Part shown: positions 1 through 11,280 of the stretch, piece by piece
Numbering within the stretch: position 1 is the first letter of the stretch
How the letters are laid out: every line of letters begins with the position of its first letter
Source: Bolinopsis microptera
Lineage: Eukaryota > Ctenophora > Tentaculata > Lobata > Bolinopsidae
Length of the DNA: 64,000 bases
NCBI RefSeq assembly: GCF_026151205.1
Contig: NC_087072.1
Coordinates: forward strand, 9,667,669 to 9,731,668
Direction: 5' to 3'
Made by a program: the position numbers and the translations under genes
Notes under the pieces: model-generated
What the model saw: only the letters and a program-made list of their open reading frames with translations
Databases searched by the model: none
Told to the model about the DNA's origin: nothing

Positions 1-1682
1 TGGTAAGAGGGTTACCTGGGATCTGGGGGGAAGAGTCACGTGATGTAGGGTAATAGTCATTAATTATAAATAACGCATAATCTGTATACGTATATTAATA
101 TATTAATATATTGATTCCAGAAAATATTTCAATGGTTGTGAGAAAATTAAACGCCTGGTTAAGTGAGGAAAGTTTACGGTTGTTGCAATTTCTTTCCAAA
201 ATTTCTGACTCCTGCACTGTTCTCAGGTAAAACGGAATCAAATTGAAATATATTGAACTATTAAGGTGGAATTCAAGGGTCAAATAGTGCGGAGCTGTGT
301 CTGGCTTCTTGGATTCTGCCCTATTTTTATATCGAGATATGATTCGACGACATCTTTAAAAACTCTGCAACTATTACTTCCCAGTCAGTTTTATAACTAA
401 TCAAAATATAAATTTGATTTTATTAAACGATTTACAGTGATCGCAGGGTACTTGAGACACTGTCGCAGGTTGCCATAAATTGTATATTACAGACTAACTG
501 CTAAACTACCCTGCTTATTTGGTGCTGACAAGAATGCCAATAAATCAATCACAAGGTTTTAAAGAGTTTCACTACAAACTATCGTATCAAATATATGTTC
601 GTATCAAATTCTACGTTGAGATATCGTTCATTTAAAATTTAGTAATTATAGGCCTCAATTTCTAGCAAACGACCCCTAAACTATGGTTAAATACATCAAA
701 TAAGAATCTTATAATAATTGAATGGGAGGTTTTTGTCAAGTTACTTCCCATATCATTATCAGTGTTTAAACGATATAATAAAATAATAAACATTTCCTTT
801 GCGAGACAGTAATGACAATTACGATTAACACGGTTGAGACGTCTTAACCACATGAAGTAAAATATTGGGAATGCTAAGCTACACTTCCTGTGGCATTGCA
901 TGTAAAATTAATAAATGGTCTCTGGCTAAAACCCTCTTGCCAGTGAGCCAAGTATTGATTTATAAAGTGCAGTATTTATTATTTAGTGGTGGTAAGATAA
1001 ACGTTATTTACTCGACGATTATAGTTTAAAAGTCAAGATGTATCACTCATTTTTTTGTATTTCAACTGGTTAACTGGTATTCTAGTGTTGCAAAGTATGT
1101 CTGAAAATAGGGCTTCTTCTGCCCCCTAATGATTTTTATCGTAGGATTTCCCCTTTTTTCCTCTTCAAAAAGCTCCTCAAAACCTTGTTTGTCATGTCAC
1201 AACACAAATTGCTGAATAGTTTACACTTACAGTATATAATAACATATTTTAGCAGTAGATAATATCCTATTTAAGCATCCGAAACTTTATTTTATTACCA
1301 ATGAAGTCCAAGTTTTACTTGACTTTGGATCCGTAAATCTTAAATTACGTTACTTTGGATTGACGGTATTGGCAGTGTATAAATACTGCTGTTTATTTAA
1401 TTTCATCTTTCACAGTTGTACAATGTAGAGCAATGGCTTAAAATACGCGACAATATCAAGGCTACCGCTGAGACTAAGACTTGATCCTGTGTGGCGTTTT
1501 TTCTAATAGAAAAGTGCGATAGAAACGCGCAATGGTATCTATTACATCAATCCAGCCGTGCATCATTCCTTATTCAGTCAGTTGGTTGTAGGGCCGAATA
1601 AGGAGCGTTTTTTTCATCAAATTTTCATTGCTTCTAGAGCGGTGGAGGGATGTATGCCTGGTCATTAGTCAAATTGATTTTT

Positions 1683-2123
1683 ATATGAATCAGTCATAAT
1701 GTAACGATCCAATAAATTAATATTCAGAGAAAGACATAACAGCAGTATTCGTGAGAATTTGATGCAGTGATTTAAATCGTGATCAAGTTCATTTTAATAC
1801 GTGACCAATTGACACAGGTACGGGGAAAGCTGGAAATGAAAATACAATAGATTTTATGAAACTAACAGACGAATCAGTCCGACACACATGTTCTTCATAT
1901 TTCGAATGTCTCGTCATAAATTAACATAAATTAGTCGCTGAATAGCGCCTAGACTCCAACTCAACAATTATTCTCCAACGTGTAATTTGTCGCGACTTCA
2001 ACCCTTCTTTTATGGCTTTTGAGCGTCAGCCCAAACCCCAGCTCGCTGCTTTAGTAACGTGCTAGTCTCTGTGATCAAAGTTCAAACTGCACCTATCATA
2101 CCCTCCCTAACTTGGCCGTGTTT
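1683..2123. other. ~440 bp segment present only in the left arm
   Basis: The flanks (ending near 1,682 and resuming near 2,124) are joined directly in the right arm at about 26,362. Short shared T/A-rich sequence lies at the junction. I see no terminal repeats, target duplication or ORF, so it looks like a deletion in the right arm rather than a mobile insertion in the left. Confidence 0.7.
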
Positions 2124-2635
2124 AATGTCGCTATACTCGAAAATTACCACATTTTGTAAAGCTAACTGCTTAAAAAAACCTACTATAAGTTAAGCTGCTT
2201 AAATCGGATTCCAGCTCTATTAATTAAACGACAATTAAGCACAATAACGTAATATAACATGTAAATTGCCGTTTAATAAAGAATAATTACACGAGCTGCA
2301 TACACTATTCTGCCAGTTACGTTTCCTCACCTCTTCCGTCCACAGCTATTGCTAGTAAATTTAGTAAATTTTAGCTAATCGTACTTTTTGTTATAGATCT
2401 GTTCTGACATGTTAGCACAACATTCTTAACCAAATTGATCGAAAATTATGCTTTTTAATTCCATTATTTAGTAGATGTAATTCTAATAGTAAGACCGACG
2501 TCGATAACTTAGTCGTTTTCATTCTATTCTTTGTAGTTTGTTGTGTTCCCAATTGCGGCAAATGCCCTTAGTTTTACCATTTTCTAGTAGTTTTAATTCT
2601 GGTTTACAACCTGCCATACGTCATATCTAGAAAGC

Positions 2636-2680
2636 TAGAAAAGCTAAGGAAGGTTGTAGAAGCTAAGGAAGGTTGTGAAG
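2636..2680. repeat. Short tandem repeat, two copies
   Basis: The unit AGAAGCTAAGGAAGGTTGT or a close variant occurs twice in a row inside the CATIP intron copy. The right-arm counterpart near 25,815-25,855 is slightly diverged. Confidence 0.6.
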
Positions 2681-3488
2681 TGGCCAGTGCAAATTAGTAT
2701 AAAGTACCTGATATCATATATCTCTCTCTCCCGATACCAAGGCGTCAAACAGAGAGCGCTAATTAGAACCAATCGAGAACTGCACAGAGTTAGAATGCTA
2801 GAGAATAGTATGCATTACAGTTCATGTCACTTTCTCAGTACTGCGACCAATAGGCACCAATTGGCACAATATTGACAACCTCCATATCTTTATTCATCTT
2901 TACCTTCATCAAAATTTCCATTAAAGTACAGTGCAAGTGTATTTTGTAATAGCAACACCCATTTAACAATTAAATGACAGTCAGTTGTGATCAGTAAACC
3001 CTGGTCCCTCATCAATAACCCTGTGTCTGTAGATATGAAGCTGAGTGGAAGATAGTAGGAACTAAGGAGTTGACTACAGGTGTTCATGAGTATGCCAGGT
3101 GCTCCTTACCTACCAGCCAGCTCTGATCCTGGCTCCTCCTGCTTTTGTCATTAATTTTACCCGGCGTCATTCTAGCGCAGTGAAATTAGCTCCGTTTTCA
3201 CTGATCTGCAGTATGTAGTATGTAGTTTCAATTTATTACGATTTACGCAGTCCCAACGCCACTTTCGTGTTATTATATCGTCCAGCTGGATTTCGCCGGA
3301 GAAACTATAAACAACTTTAGGCTTTAACACCGTTTGTTACTTTAATTGACGTTCGAGCAGCCCGTTTATTGTGCACATCATTTCTAATGGTCATATTAAC
3401 AGCTCATTCCTCTAGCCCAGTGACCATACCTTTGTGCCCGGGGGTCTTAGTCCCTAATGTAGGATCAGTCCTTGTCCCTGGTGGTCCC

Positions 3489-3580
3489 TAATGATCACGT
3501 CAACATTCCTTAATCAGCTGTCAGGCGTACCCTTAATGATCACGTCAACATTCCTTAATCAGCTGTCAGGCGTACCCTTG
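3489..3580. repeat. 46 bp tandem duplication
   Basis: A unit beginning TGATCACGTCAACATTCC and ending GGCGTACCCTT occurs twice back to back. The same duplication is present, with several differences, in the right arm at about 24,903-24,993, so it predates the arm difference. Intronic, no coding potential. Confidence 0.85.
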
Positions 3581-4243
3581 TTCTTTTTGTTGTGTGTTTG
3601 GACTCACGGGGAGTTGGGTTTTAAACCCAGGCTGGTGAACTGAAATCAACTCAAGATCTGGAGTCTAATATGAGATTCCAATGTTGCAACTTAGATAGTT
3701 AGTGCATTAGAGCACGACCAGGGGGCTTAAATAAAAACGTAACTCAATAACTGGATTCCAGGACCGTGATGCAATTCCTATAATTTCACTGAGTTTCAGC
3801 TTCATTTCCACGGTCGCAATTTTACCTCAGAATTCTTTCACTTTGGAATCGCCGTTTGCTAAAAGTTTTCGGAAATTGCTCGTTTGTACTTTAAATTCCA
3901 CTTTTCGTTTAGCGATAGCGTTTGTTCGTTTAACATCATTGTAAATTTGCTAACCATTACACGGTGTCCGGTTGAATAACAATTTATAATAAACTCCAGA
4001 ATAAAGGTTAGAGTAAAATTCACCATGCGGACGTAAAACACTGGTCAGCGAGGAGCCCAAGTTAGTGCTGACAGCTGCTGACTGATTCGTTGTCTGGTAA
4101 TAATAATAATACTGTGCTCTACAACAACAATAAGTTCAGTATTGCTACTGATAATTATATTAACCCTGGTATCCCAACTTCTCACATGAACAAAAATCGA
4201 TCAGTCGTCTAGTCTAAGTAGGGGGTCCTAGAGTGACACAATT

Positions 4244-4360
4244 TGTCAGTATTAGTATCTTTCAGTAGTTGTCGGTAGTGCTAGTAGTCAGTAATGGTGG
4301 GTATTTGTCAGTATTTGTCAGTATTGGTCAGTAGTGGTCAGTATCTACTTGTAGTGGTCT
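4244..4360. repeat. Degenerate GTCAGTATT microsatellite
   Basis: Variants of GTCAGTA(T/G)T(T/G) are repeated about ten times. The right arm carries the complementary array at about 24,120-24,240. It lies in the CATIP intron. Confidence 0.75.
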
Positions 4361-5423
4361 TAGTGCTGTCTCAAAATCTCAACTGTTAGTTTTGATTAAC
4401 TGTACTACGGAATTCTAGGAATCCCAGACCATTACAATACCATGTGACGTTAACAATTTATCAGATTTCTGTACTTAGTTTCCGAACCCGACTGACCATT
4501 GACAGAAATAAAAGAGGCTGACACAGCCGTCTATTTGGTATGATAATATTTGTTTTACCTTGTTCTACCTTCACTATCTAAATTGTCTGGTCGTGTAAAC
4601 GTACACGTGGTCAATGAAAGATAAACTATCCGCACCAAGCTACGCTTACTTCCTCTCCCGTCATACTACATATAATATTAGGATAATTGTGAGAGTTGGG
4701 TTGTAACTGACACGGCTGGATTATTGAAATTAGTAATTTGTATCCGAAGACAAGCTGAATGTTGACTAAAAAAATAATAATCAAGAAAATTAGGTTTTTG
4801 TGTTGGGTTTTGCGTGACTGGTGAGGGTGTCTTGTAGCTGTGTCTGTGAGGATATAGCCAGGATCACATCTGGTACTGATGATATTCATCTTCTAGACTG
4901 CTTAACTAGGTGGTCACATCATTGATCTTGTTTTAATGAATAATGGATTGTTTAGCTGTACTGTATTTGGTATTCATTTCCATTATTCTGTATTTCTTAG
5001 AATTTGTACTCGGTCATATTACACGCATCACATATGAGAGTTGAATAGTTCACTTTGTAGTTTCTTTGTAATTATGCAGGATTTTCACGGCGGGTAATTT
5101 ATAGTCAACATAATATCTGTACCTACTGCATTAGTGTCTTGAAAAGTTGTTGTTAGATTGTGTTTCTTAATTTAAAATATCTGGTGAAAACAAGATTACA
5201 ACAAAACAAACAAGCAGGACAAACAAAACCAACAAACATTCTTTTTCGTTGACATAATTCGTGTTGCGTTGTGTTCCAAACTCTCAACTTAGGAGTCAGT
5301 AAGCTGAGAGTTAGTTCCCACCAGGAATTGGTATCAACGATTCCATTGCTGTTAGCTGTATAGGTAACCACTCTTTTCCGCTGTATGTGGAACTGTCGAT
5401 TGAGATGGTGAGCTCTCCAACCT

Positions 5424-7164
5424 CCTGAAAACTGTTTTACATTTACACCAGTGAATCGAAGTGAAACGTTAAATGATTTTCATTGGTGGTTGGTTAGTAT
5501 GTAGATACAAATTTTTTCTGTTCCTCAAAGAGGAGCCGTCAGAAAAGGCGTGGGAAAGGCCTGCGCTGTTCATCAGGATCCAGACATGAAATTGAGTTTT
5601 TGTGAGTGTTCAAGTGACGTAGCTCTAATTACAGCAGCCTATTTTCTACACTCGTACTAGAAGAGTGAGGAAAACTAAGAGCAGGTGATAATACGATGAA
5701 ATAATGTGACGACGTTAAAAATATCTACATATCCTAGTAGTATTATGTTTCGTAGGGCACCCGAGGGCGGTGAAGGGTCCCCAAATACGTCTAATATCAC
5801 TTAGTTAAATATAACGATATTTCTCGGAGTAATTTATGGTCCTTTAACATAACCTTTCCGTGCCCAGTATAGCGCACTGCCTGCTGTGTTCTGGTATAAG
5901 TTTTAGTGGTGGTGAATATTATTCTTGATTAAGTCGGCACTTTTCCAGGTATTGTTTGATTGTATTTGAGTCTGTGAACAACAATGCTAGACGCTACTCT
6001 TTGTCATTGTTCTTCAGTTACCATTTCCATGTACTGTATACAATGTTTCCTTTGTATTGACTCTAGACCCTTTGTCCGGATGAGACGGCGAGTTTTTTAT
6101 TTTACAAATATTCGAGATGCGAGGAATTCTTTTGAGAGCTTTTATTTTAGAAGATATTTCAGTTTTTTAATTAGAATCTACGTCATCTCCCTCACGGTAG
6201 TCAAGTCAATTATCTGCGCGGTTTTTCAAAGACGTCTGCAGAAATGAACAGAATCACATGAGATTGTAGCGGTGAACTGTTCGAAACTGTACCGGTAGTG
6301 ACTTTATTATACGCTTTAATAGAGCACGGTTCACTGGATTACAGTCGTTAGCGTGCCTACTTCTACTCACAGCTGTTGCCAAGGGCAATCATTTGCACAG
6401 TGAGGAGGCTTTTTATTTCGTTTTGTGTTTCTCGGTCTTCGGTTTAAGTCATTAAAATCTGTGATTATCAGTTACCTAGTTTTTCAAATTGTTGCCAGCT
6501 TTATTCGGACTTTGAAATCGGAGCTGCAACTTATCTATTACCTGAGTTTCATAAAAATTATAGATTGAATAACGTCATTTTGGTATTTTACAGTTCAGTT
6601 TTCGCTTTTTGGTGTATTTGATTTCGATGTACTCAACTTTACTGATGATGTTTCGATATTTAACATTAATTTTGCTTGAAACGTTGGATAAAAGGAATGC
6701 CGTACTTCTAAGTTTAGTCAAAGGAGTGTGAATAGAAAACAAAAACAGTTCATATGAAAATGTGTGAAAAGTCCAAATAGTAAAATCTTCTGGAGGAGAC
6801 CGAATCTCAATAATATCTGGAAAATACACTAATGTTTAAATTAAAAATAAAAAACAGCACATTAGGATCGTTTATTCATAAGTGTTTCATATCATACATG
6901 TTTAAAACTAAGGTATGAGTAAACTCAAATTCACTGATCGCAGAGAGAGAGTTTACATTTTACAAGTCACTACTTCACTACTATAAAATATAGCTAGTTT
7001 CGTGCACCCAACATAAATCTTATCTGGATCTAAAACAAAATAAACTGTTATCAGCCAATTTAAAGCTCAGTAAACAGTTCAGGAGCTGAATTATTGTCCG
7101 AAATACAGTTCAAGAAAACATCGCTGGACAATTTTAAGAATTTGTGGGTTTTAGAGTCAGGTCC
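5424..7164. other. Non-coding stretch between CATIP exon and Jupiter/HN1 gene (left arm)
   Basis: Collinear with 21,295-23,058 of the right arm. Upstream CATIP exons should lie here or in the right-arm counterpart, but I could not identify one with confidence. No RNA gene or mobile element was recognised. Confidence 0.5.
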
Positions 7165-7503
7165 CTAGCACACATCGTGTGTCTCTTTTCCGAGTGAGAT
7201 AGAGCTGGCACCACCAGGAGGTGAAGTTACCAGGATATTCCTCGTCTTCCTCTTAGGAGTGTCCACTACACGGTCCTCAGACTTTACCACCACCACCTCC
7301 CTGACCTTCCTGGCGGGTCTCGCAACATCCTGTCCGTACCCACCAAACAGATCTAGACTAACTCTGCCGCCAGGTGGAGCCAGCACTCTGAGGGATTGGG
7401 AGGTGTTGTTCTCTTCACTGTTACCACCGCCGGGGGGAGCTAGCACTTTGGTGAAGGACACTGGCGAGTCTGAGTAGTATCCAGTGCGGTCTAGTTGAGA
7501 CAT
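7165..7503 (-). CDS. Jupiter/HN1 (JPT) family microtubule-associated protein, intact copy
   Basis: A 112-residue single-exon frame starts at an ATG at 7,503. It contains three PPGG blocks (about residues 23-26, 43-46 and 95-98), two within VLAPPGG and the last followed by SSISLG, the hallmark of the JPT1/JPT2 (HN1, Jupiter) family. These are small, disordered, basic proteins linked to microtubules and signalling. A basic patch (PKRKTR, about residue 83) lies before the third block. Vertebrate members are about 150-190 residues, so this one is short. It lies 485 bp from the end of a rhodopsin-like receptor frame on the same strand. The inverted copy at 20,962 is riddled with one-base indels, so this is the usable reading. 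Family assignment is strong; orthology to JPT1 versus JPT2 cannot be given. Confidence 0.8.
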   Translation of the reverse strand: MSQLDRTGYYSDSPVSFTKVLAPPGGGNSEENNTSQSLRVLAPPGGRVSLDLFGGYGQDVARPARKVREVVVVKSEDRVVDTPKRKTRNILVTSPPGGASSISLGKETHDVC

Positions 7504-7988
7504 GGTTTCAGGAGTTGTTAACGGTAAAGTGAGATGGAAACAGATTGTTCAAATAGCGAGAACTGATGGGTCAGGGGTTGGTGAAATGTCTTTTATAGTC
7601 ATCGTGAGTATCACAGATAGCAGGGTGATATTGATAAGATGTGATTCAACCATCTCGCATGTCAGACTGTCTTATCAGTAGTAACATCTGAAACCACTAA
7701 CTCAGATGCTAAGAAACGAGAGTATCTTTAGAGATAAACCCACGTCTTTTGTACTGAACACAGTTTTAATGTCACCTCATCAAGATGAAGTCTCTCTAAT
7801 TACACAAGACTTTCTAGATTGAGTAAAACAGCCATTTACGGGACTATTAGAGCCTCCTCCTACGCAAAACTGCCGCACTTCTCAACAATCCAATACCTCT
7901 GAACCCCTAAATCTACACAAATACACCACCGGCGTTAACGCCGCGTTAAAACCCCACTTTATACACAAACACAAACACAGTCAGATAG

Positions 7989-8863
7989 TTACTGAAGATG
8001 GATCACCAACCCACGGATAACATGACACTGTAAACACACGGGGAGGTTCAGTACCAGGATACCTGCCGGATGATGGACTATGGTAGTTGAGGTGAACCTC
8101 CTCTCCTCACCCCTCCCTCTATCTGCATACTCTGCTGAGAGTGAGGGTTTAGTGAGCTCCTGGACTGACAGCACACAACTCATCATGATGGGGAGGAAGG
8201 GGAGGAGGTTGAGGAGGATGAAGACGGAGGTGAAGATGAGGAGGTAGTGGTGAGGGGGTATGTCCATGCCAGATCACGAGATCTAGAGTAGGTGTAGGTG
8301 TTCATGGTGCAGTAAGGGAGGGCGGCGATGAGGAGGAGGAGGGTGGTGTAGAGTAAGATAGGGGTCATGGTGTAACGTTTCCTGCCTGGAGAGAAGGGGG
8401 AGAGAAGGGAGATTGTGCGACTGATACTGAGAAACTGCCAACAGGAACACACTGAGTCTAGCAGATATAAAGAAGAAGACCCCCCACAGTTAACATATAT
8501 ACTGGGTAGGAGAGGACTAGAGGGGCCCGGTGTAGGAAGTGGGACAAACCCGGCCAGAACATCAGGAACACCGATACCAGGTCAACTGAGACAATGCTGA
8601 GGTAGAGGATGTTGGAGGTGGTTCTCTTCCGAGAGGTGAAGTAGCCCAGAGCTAGGATGTTTCCTAGAGTTCCAAGAGTGAAGCACGTGATTAGAATCAA
8701 CCCAATACCCACATCAACATCATTGCTGGTCGGGGGTGTGGTGGAACTGGTGGTGGGAAGTGTAGAAACTCATTGAGTAGTCAGGCCAGATGAAGATGGT
8801 ATACTGATATGGTATAACTTGATCTTTTGTGGAAGGTGGACGAAAGTGAACGGCTTGAGACAT
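7989..8863 (-). CDS. Rhodopsin-like GPCR, frameshifted copy (left arm)
   Basis: A class A seven-helix receptor reads from an ATG at 8,863 through several frames. After a hydrophilic N-terminus comes helix 1 with the GN motif (TLGNILALGY), helix 2 with LSIVSVDL, helix 3 ending in SISRTISLL in place of DRY, helix 4 (ILLYTTLLLLIAALPY) and helix 5 (YLLIFTSVFILLNLLPFLP). A helix 6-like piece (ILVLNLPVCLQC) follows, then a stop. At least three frame changes are needed, one of them in a G-run near 8,476-8,500. Helix 7 was not found before the stop at 7,989, so the gene is truncated or has a further exon. The right-arm copy at 19,490 is also broken but at different points, so the real gene may be intact. 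Ligand unknown. Confidence 0.65.
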
Positions 8864-11280
8864 TATTTGATGATTGTGTATTGTTTGAAGTGAAACAATA
8901 CATAGCAGGAAATTGATATATGATCATAAGTAAGGCCAAGAATAAGGTTTCTTGTCAATTACCCCCAATACTTATCTTTTTATTTAGCAGGGGATTACAT
9001 GTTTGTCGCTGCGAAGAGTCATTCATATTCGAACTTGGATACAAGAGTATATAATGTATAATATTGTGTATTTGCATAGTGGACGGGCGTTCAGCTTAAA
9101 TATTCATCATACGTTATGTCGTCAATAAAATAATTATTATAATTATACCAATATTATGGTCATCAATTCTTGTTTGTCATCATGGACAAAAGCTTAAATG
9201 TAACGAAAACTATACTATAATTAATGAAAGCTGTATACTGATTTACTAGTATTCAGTGCCGTCACCAACTCAATACATAGAGCTTTGAATTATTCTGTTA
9301 TGACGTTAACGAATACCATAAAATGAATCAATTCATATAATTTATAAAATAAATATACCCAAGAGTTTAATTGTCAACAGACGTATTCCAGAAGATTATA
9401 ATGTACAGAAGGGAACTACACGGTACCTACAGTACCCAGTACCTGGTACCATAGTTCGCACTCTGGTATGACAATATGTGCGCGACCAGTAACCATCATT
9501 GATCAGTTTTCTAGTTTATATTGGATGTTGAACTGATGTGCATCTCTCCCAAATTCCTCAACCGTTTTGTTGTCATTTGTTTCATTTCCACAAGACATTC
9601 GATTGCGAGACTCGAGGCATATTTTTGGAAATTAACAAAAGTATTACATGTTAAATTAGTGGCACTTACTGCACTTTTTGGAACAATGGATTTTGCTAAT
9701 TACAGTCAGCAATTTTACTAAAAAACAAAGCACCCAAATTGACAGTGACGATCATGTTTGTCTGATGCTGCTGCCAGAAAGATGAGGCCATAAATCCCTG
9801 CCTGAATGGACATAATACCGTGATCTTATTAGTGAAACGATTTACTGGAGTATGTAGGTAATATCTATCCTTCTTTACTGAGCTCGAACTTTCACGCTTG
9901 TTGCACACTCGGTCATATCATACGATAATTTGCTGCTTTGATCTTGGGTTTGTGTTGTTCATTTTCAGATAAACAAAGTTCTGTTGCCGCAAAAATGAAT
10001 AAACGTTGTGAATGGCCTCCAAAGTTTGTCACTTGATTTCATGTAATTACACTTGAGCTATTTACTAGGCTTTCTAACTCTGTAGCTGTATTGTGACCTT
10101 GAGTTTTTAAAAATACCATGATAGACAAAATGATCCTTAAGGTAGAAACCTGGGTTTGCCTTGAAATACATTCCCACAGCCAGACAGCATATCCTACCAC
10201 GCGTTACAAGAGTACACAAGACACGCTATACTGCCGTGTGATTATCTTTATCATACATGTCATGTACATGTAGTGTATTATGATTGTGTTGTCTGGTTCT
10301 GGTGATAATCGCCTTGCAATTAATTCTCTTGGTATTATTACTGACCGGAGCGCGTGAGTTAAATGGAGTAGAGGGGCACTTGTGATGACCTTATTTGGAT
10401 GTGTTAACGTTTCTTTTGAAGACGAATAGTAGTAGTAAATGAAATCGTTTTATATCCTTGCTTCACAGGCCTTTCTCATGATAACCAAATACTGTTGCTA
10501 CGATTACACGTGTATCATTATGATTATTATATCTTCTGTACTATTTGAACAAGGTTTCAAATCAAATTGAATTGACTATAAAAATGATGAGTTAGCTGTA
10601 TGGCTTATGCTAATTACTTAATTAAGTCCAAAGTGTAGCACGTTGTGGTATTTAATTTTTCTTCTTCTTCTTTATTATGGTCACCCGTTTCTTGCTTGTC
10701 TATTTCTTGGCAATTCTGTAGAGGTCACATTGGCTCAATACCTCAGATTTAACTTTAACCGTGTGACTTATTAATGTTAAGGCTTTGCTTTTATTCCAGA
10801 ACTTTTCTGAAAGGTTCTCTTCAGACGAACAGTGTTATTTATTGCATTTAAATTATAAAAATAGGTGTTAATTTTTGTCGAATTTTTGACGCGTTGATAA
10901 CTACTAAACAGCTGCGGCTGGCTGATTCTCTATCTCTCACGAAATTGACGTTTGCTTTACATCATTATATGGTAGCTTACCAGAATTCCCCCTTGATTCA
11001 CTTCCAACACGTCTTAAACGGAAGCTAATAATTCTATATTTGACGCAATTGGTATCTGGTCATGGTCCACCACTAAACTTTACCCATACTAAATATCTTA
11101 TAAATTTTTGTAGTTTATTTTATTTACCTTTATATCTTACAACCTTTATATCTTATAACATCTCCCAAACTTGTAGTATCCTATAATTTCTTTTATCTTG
11201 ATAATCTTCCAATCTGTAGTATCCTATAACTTCGCTTTTTTCTTATAAACATCTCCAAACTTGTAGTATGCGAATGTTTG
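8864..11280. other. Intergenic stretch of the left arm
   Basis: AT-rich DNA collinear with about 17,010-19,489. No exon, RNA gene or transposon was recognised. Near 11,130-11,275 a unit of about 50-57 bp containing CTTGTAGTATCCTATAA is repeated about three times, just upstream of the first recognisable class C receptor exon; the same array is at 17,010-17,190. Confidence 0.5.

Larger units (their letters stand above)
1..5423 (-). pseudogene. Partial inverted copy of CATIP-like gene (two exon pieces)
   Basis: The minus strand carries the exon that is intact at 23,059-23,235, here at 5,423-5,248, plus the first bases of the next exon at 22-1. The acceptor is kept, but the coding part has several one-base indels and the donor GTAAGT is replaced by GAAAAA, so as written it cannot give the protein. 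Everything between the two pieces corresponds to the large CATIP intron. The gene is cut by the window start, so later exons cannot be judged. The damage may be sequencing error rather than true pseudogenisation. Confidence 0.7.

Noticed and set aside
3489-4360. Short direct repeats considered as a CRISPR array
   Set aside because: Units are adjacent without unique spacers, and the genome is an animal's.
4626-4889. Frames opposite and within the CATIP intron (also 23,495-23,701)
   Set aside because: Not conserved between arms and without splice context or domain.
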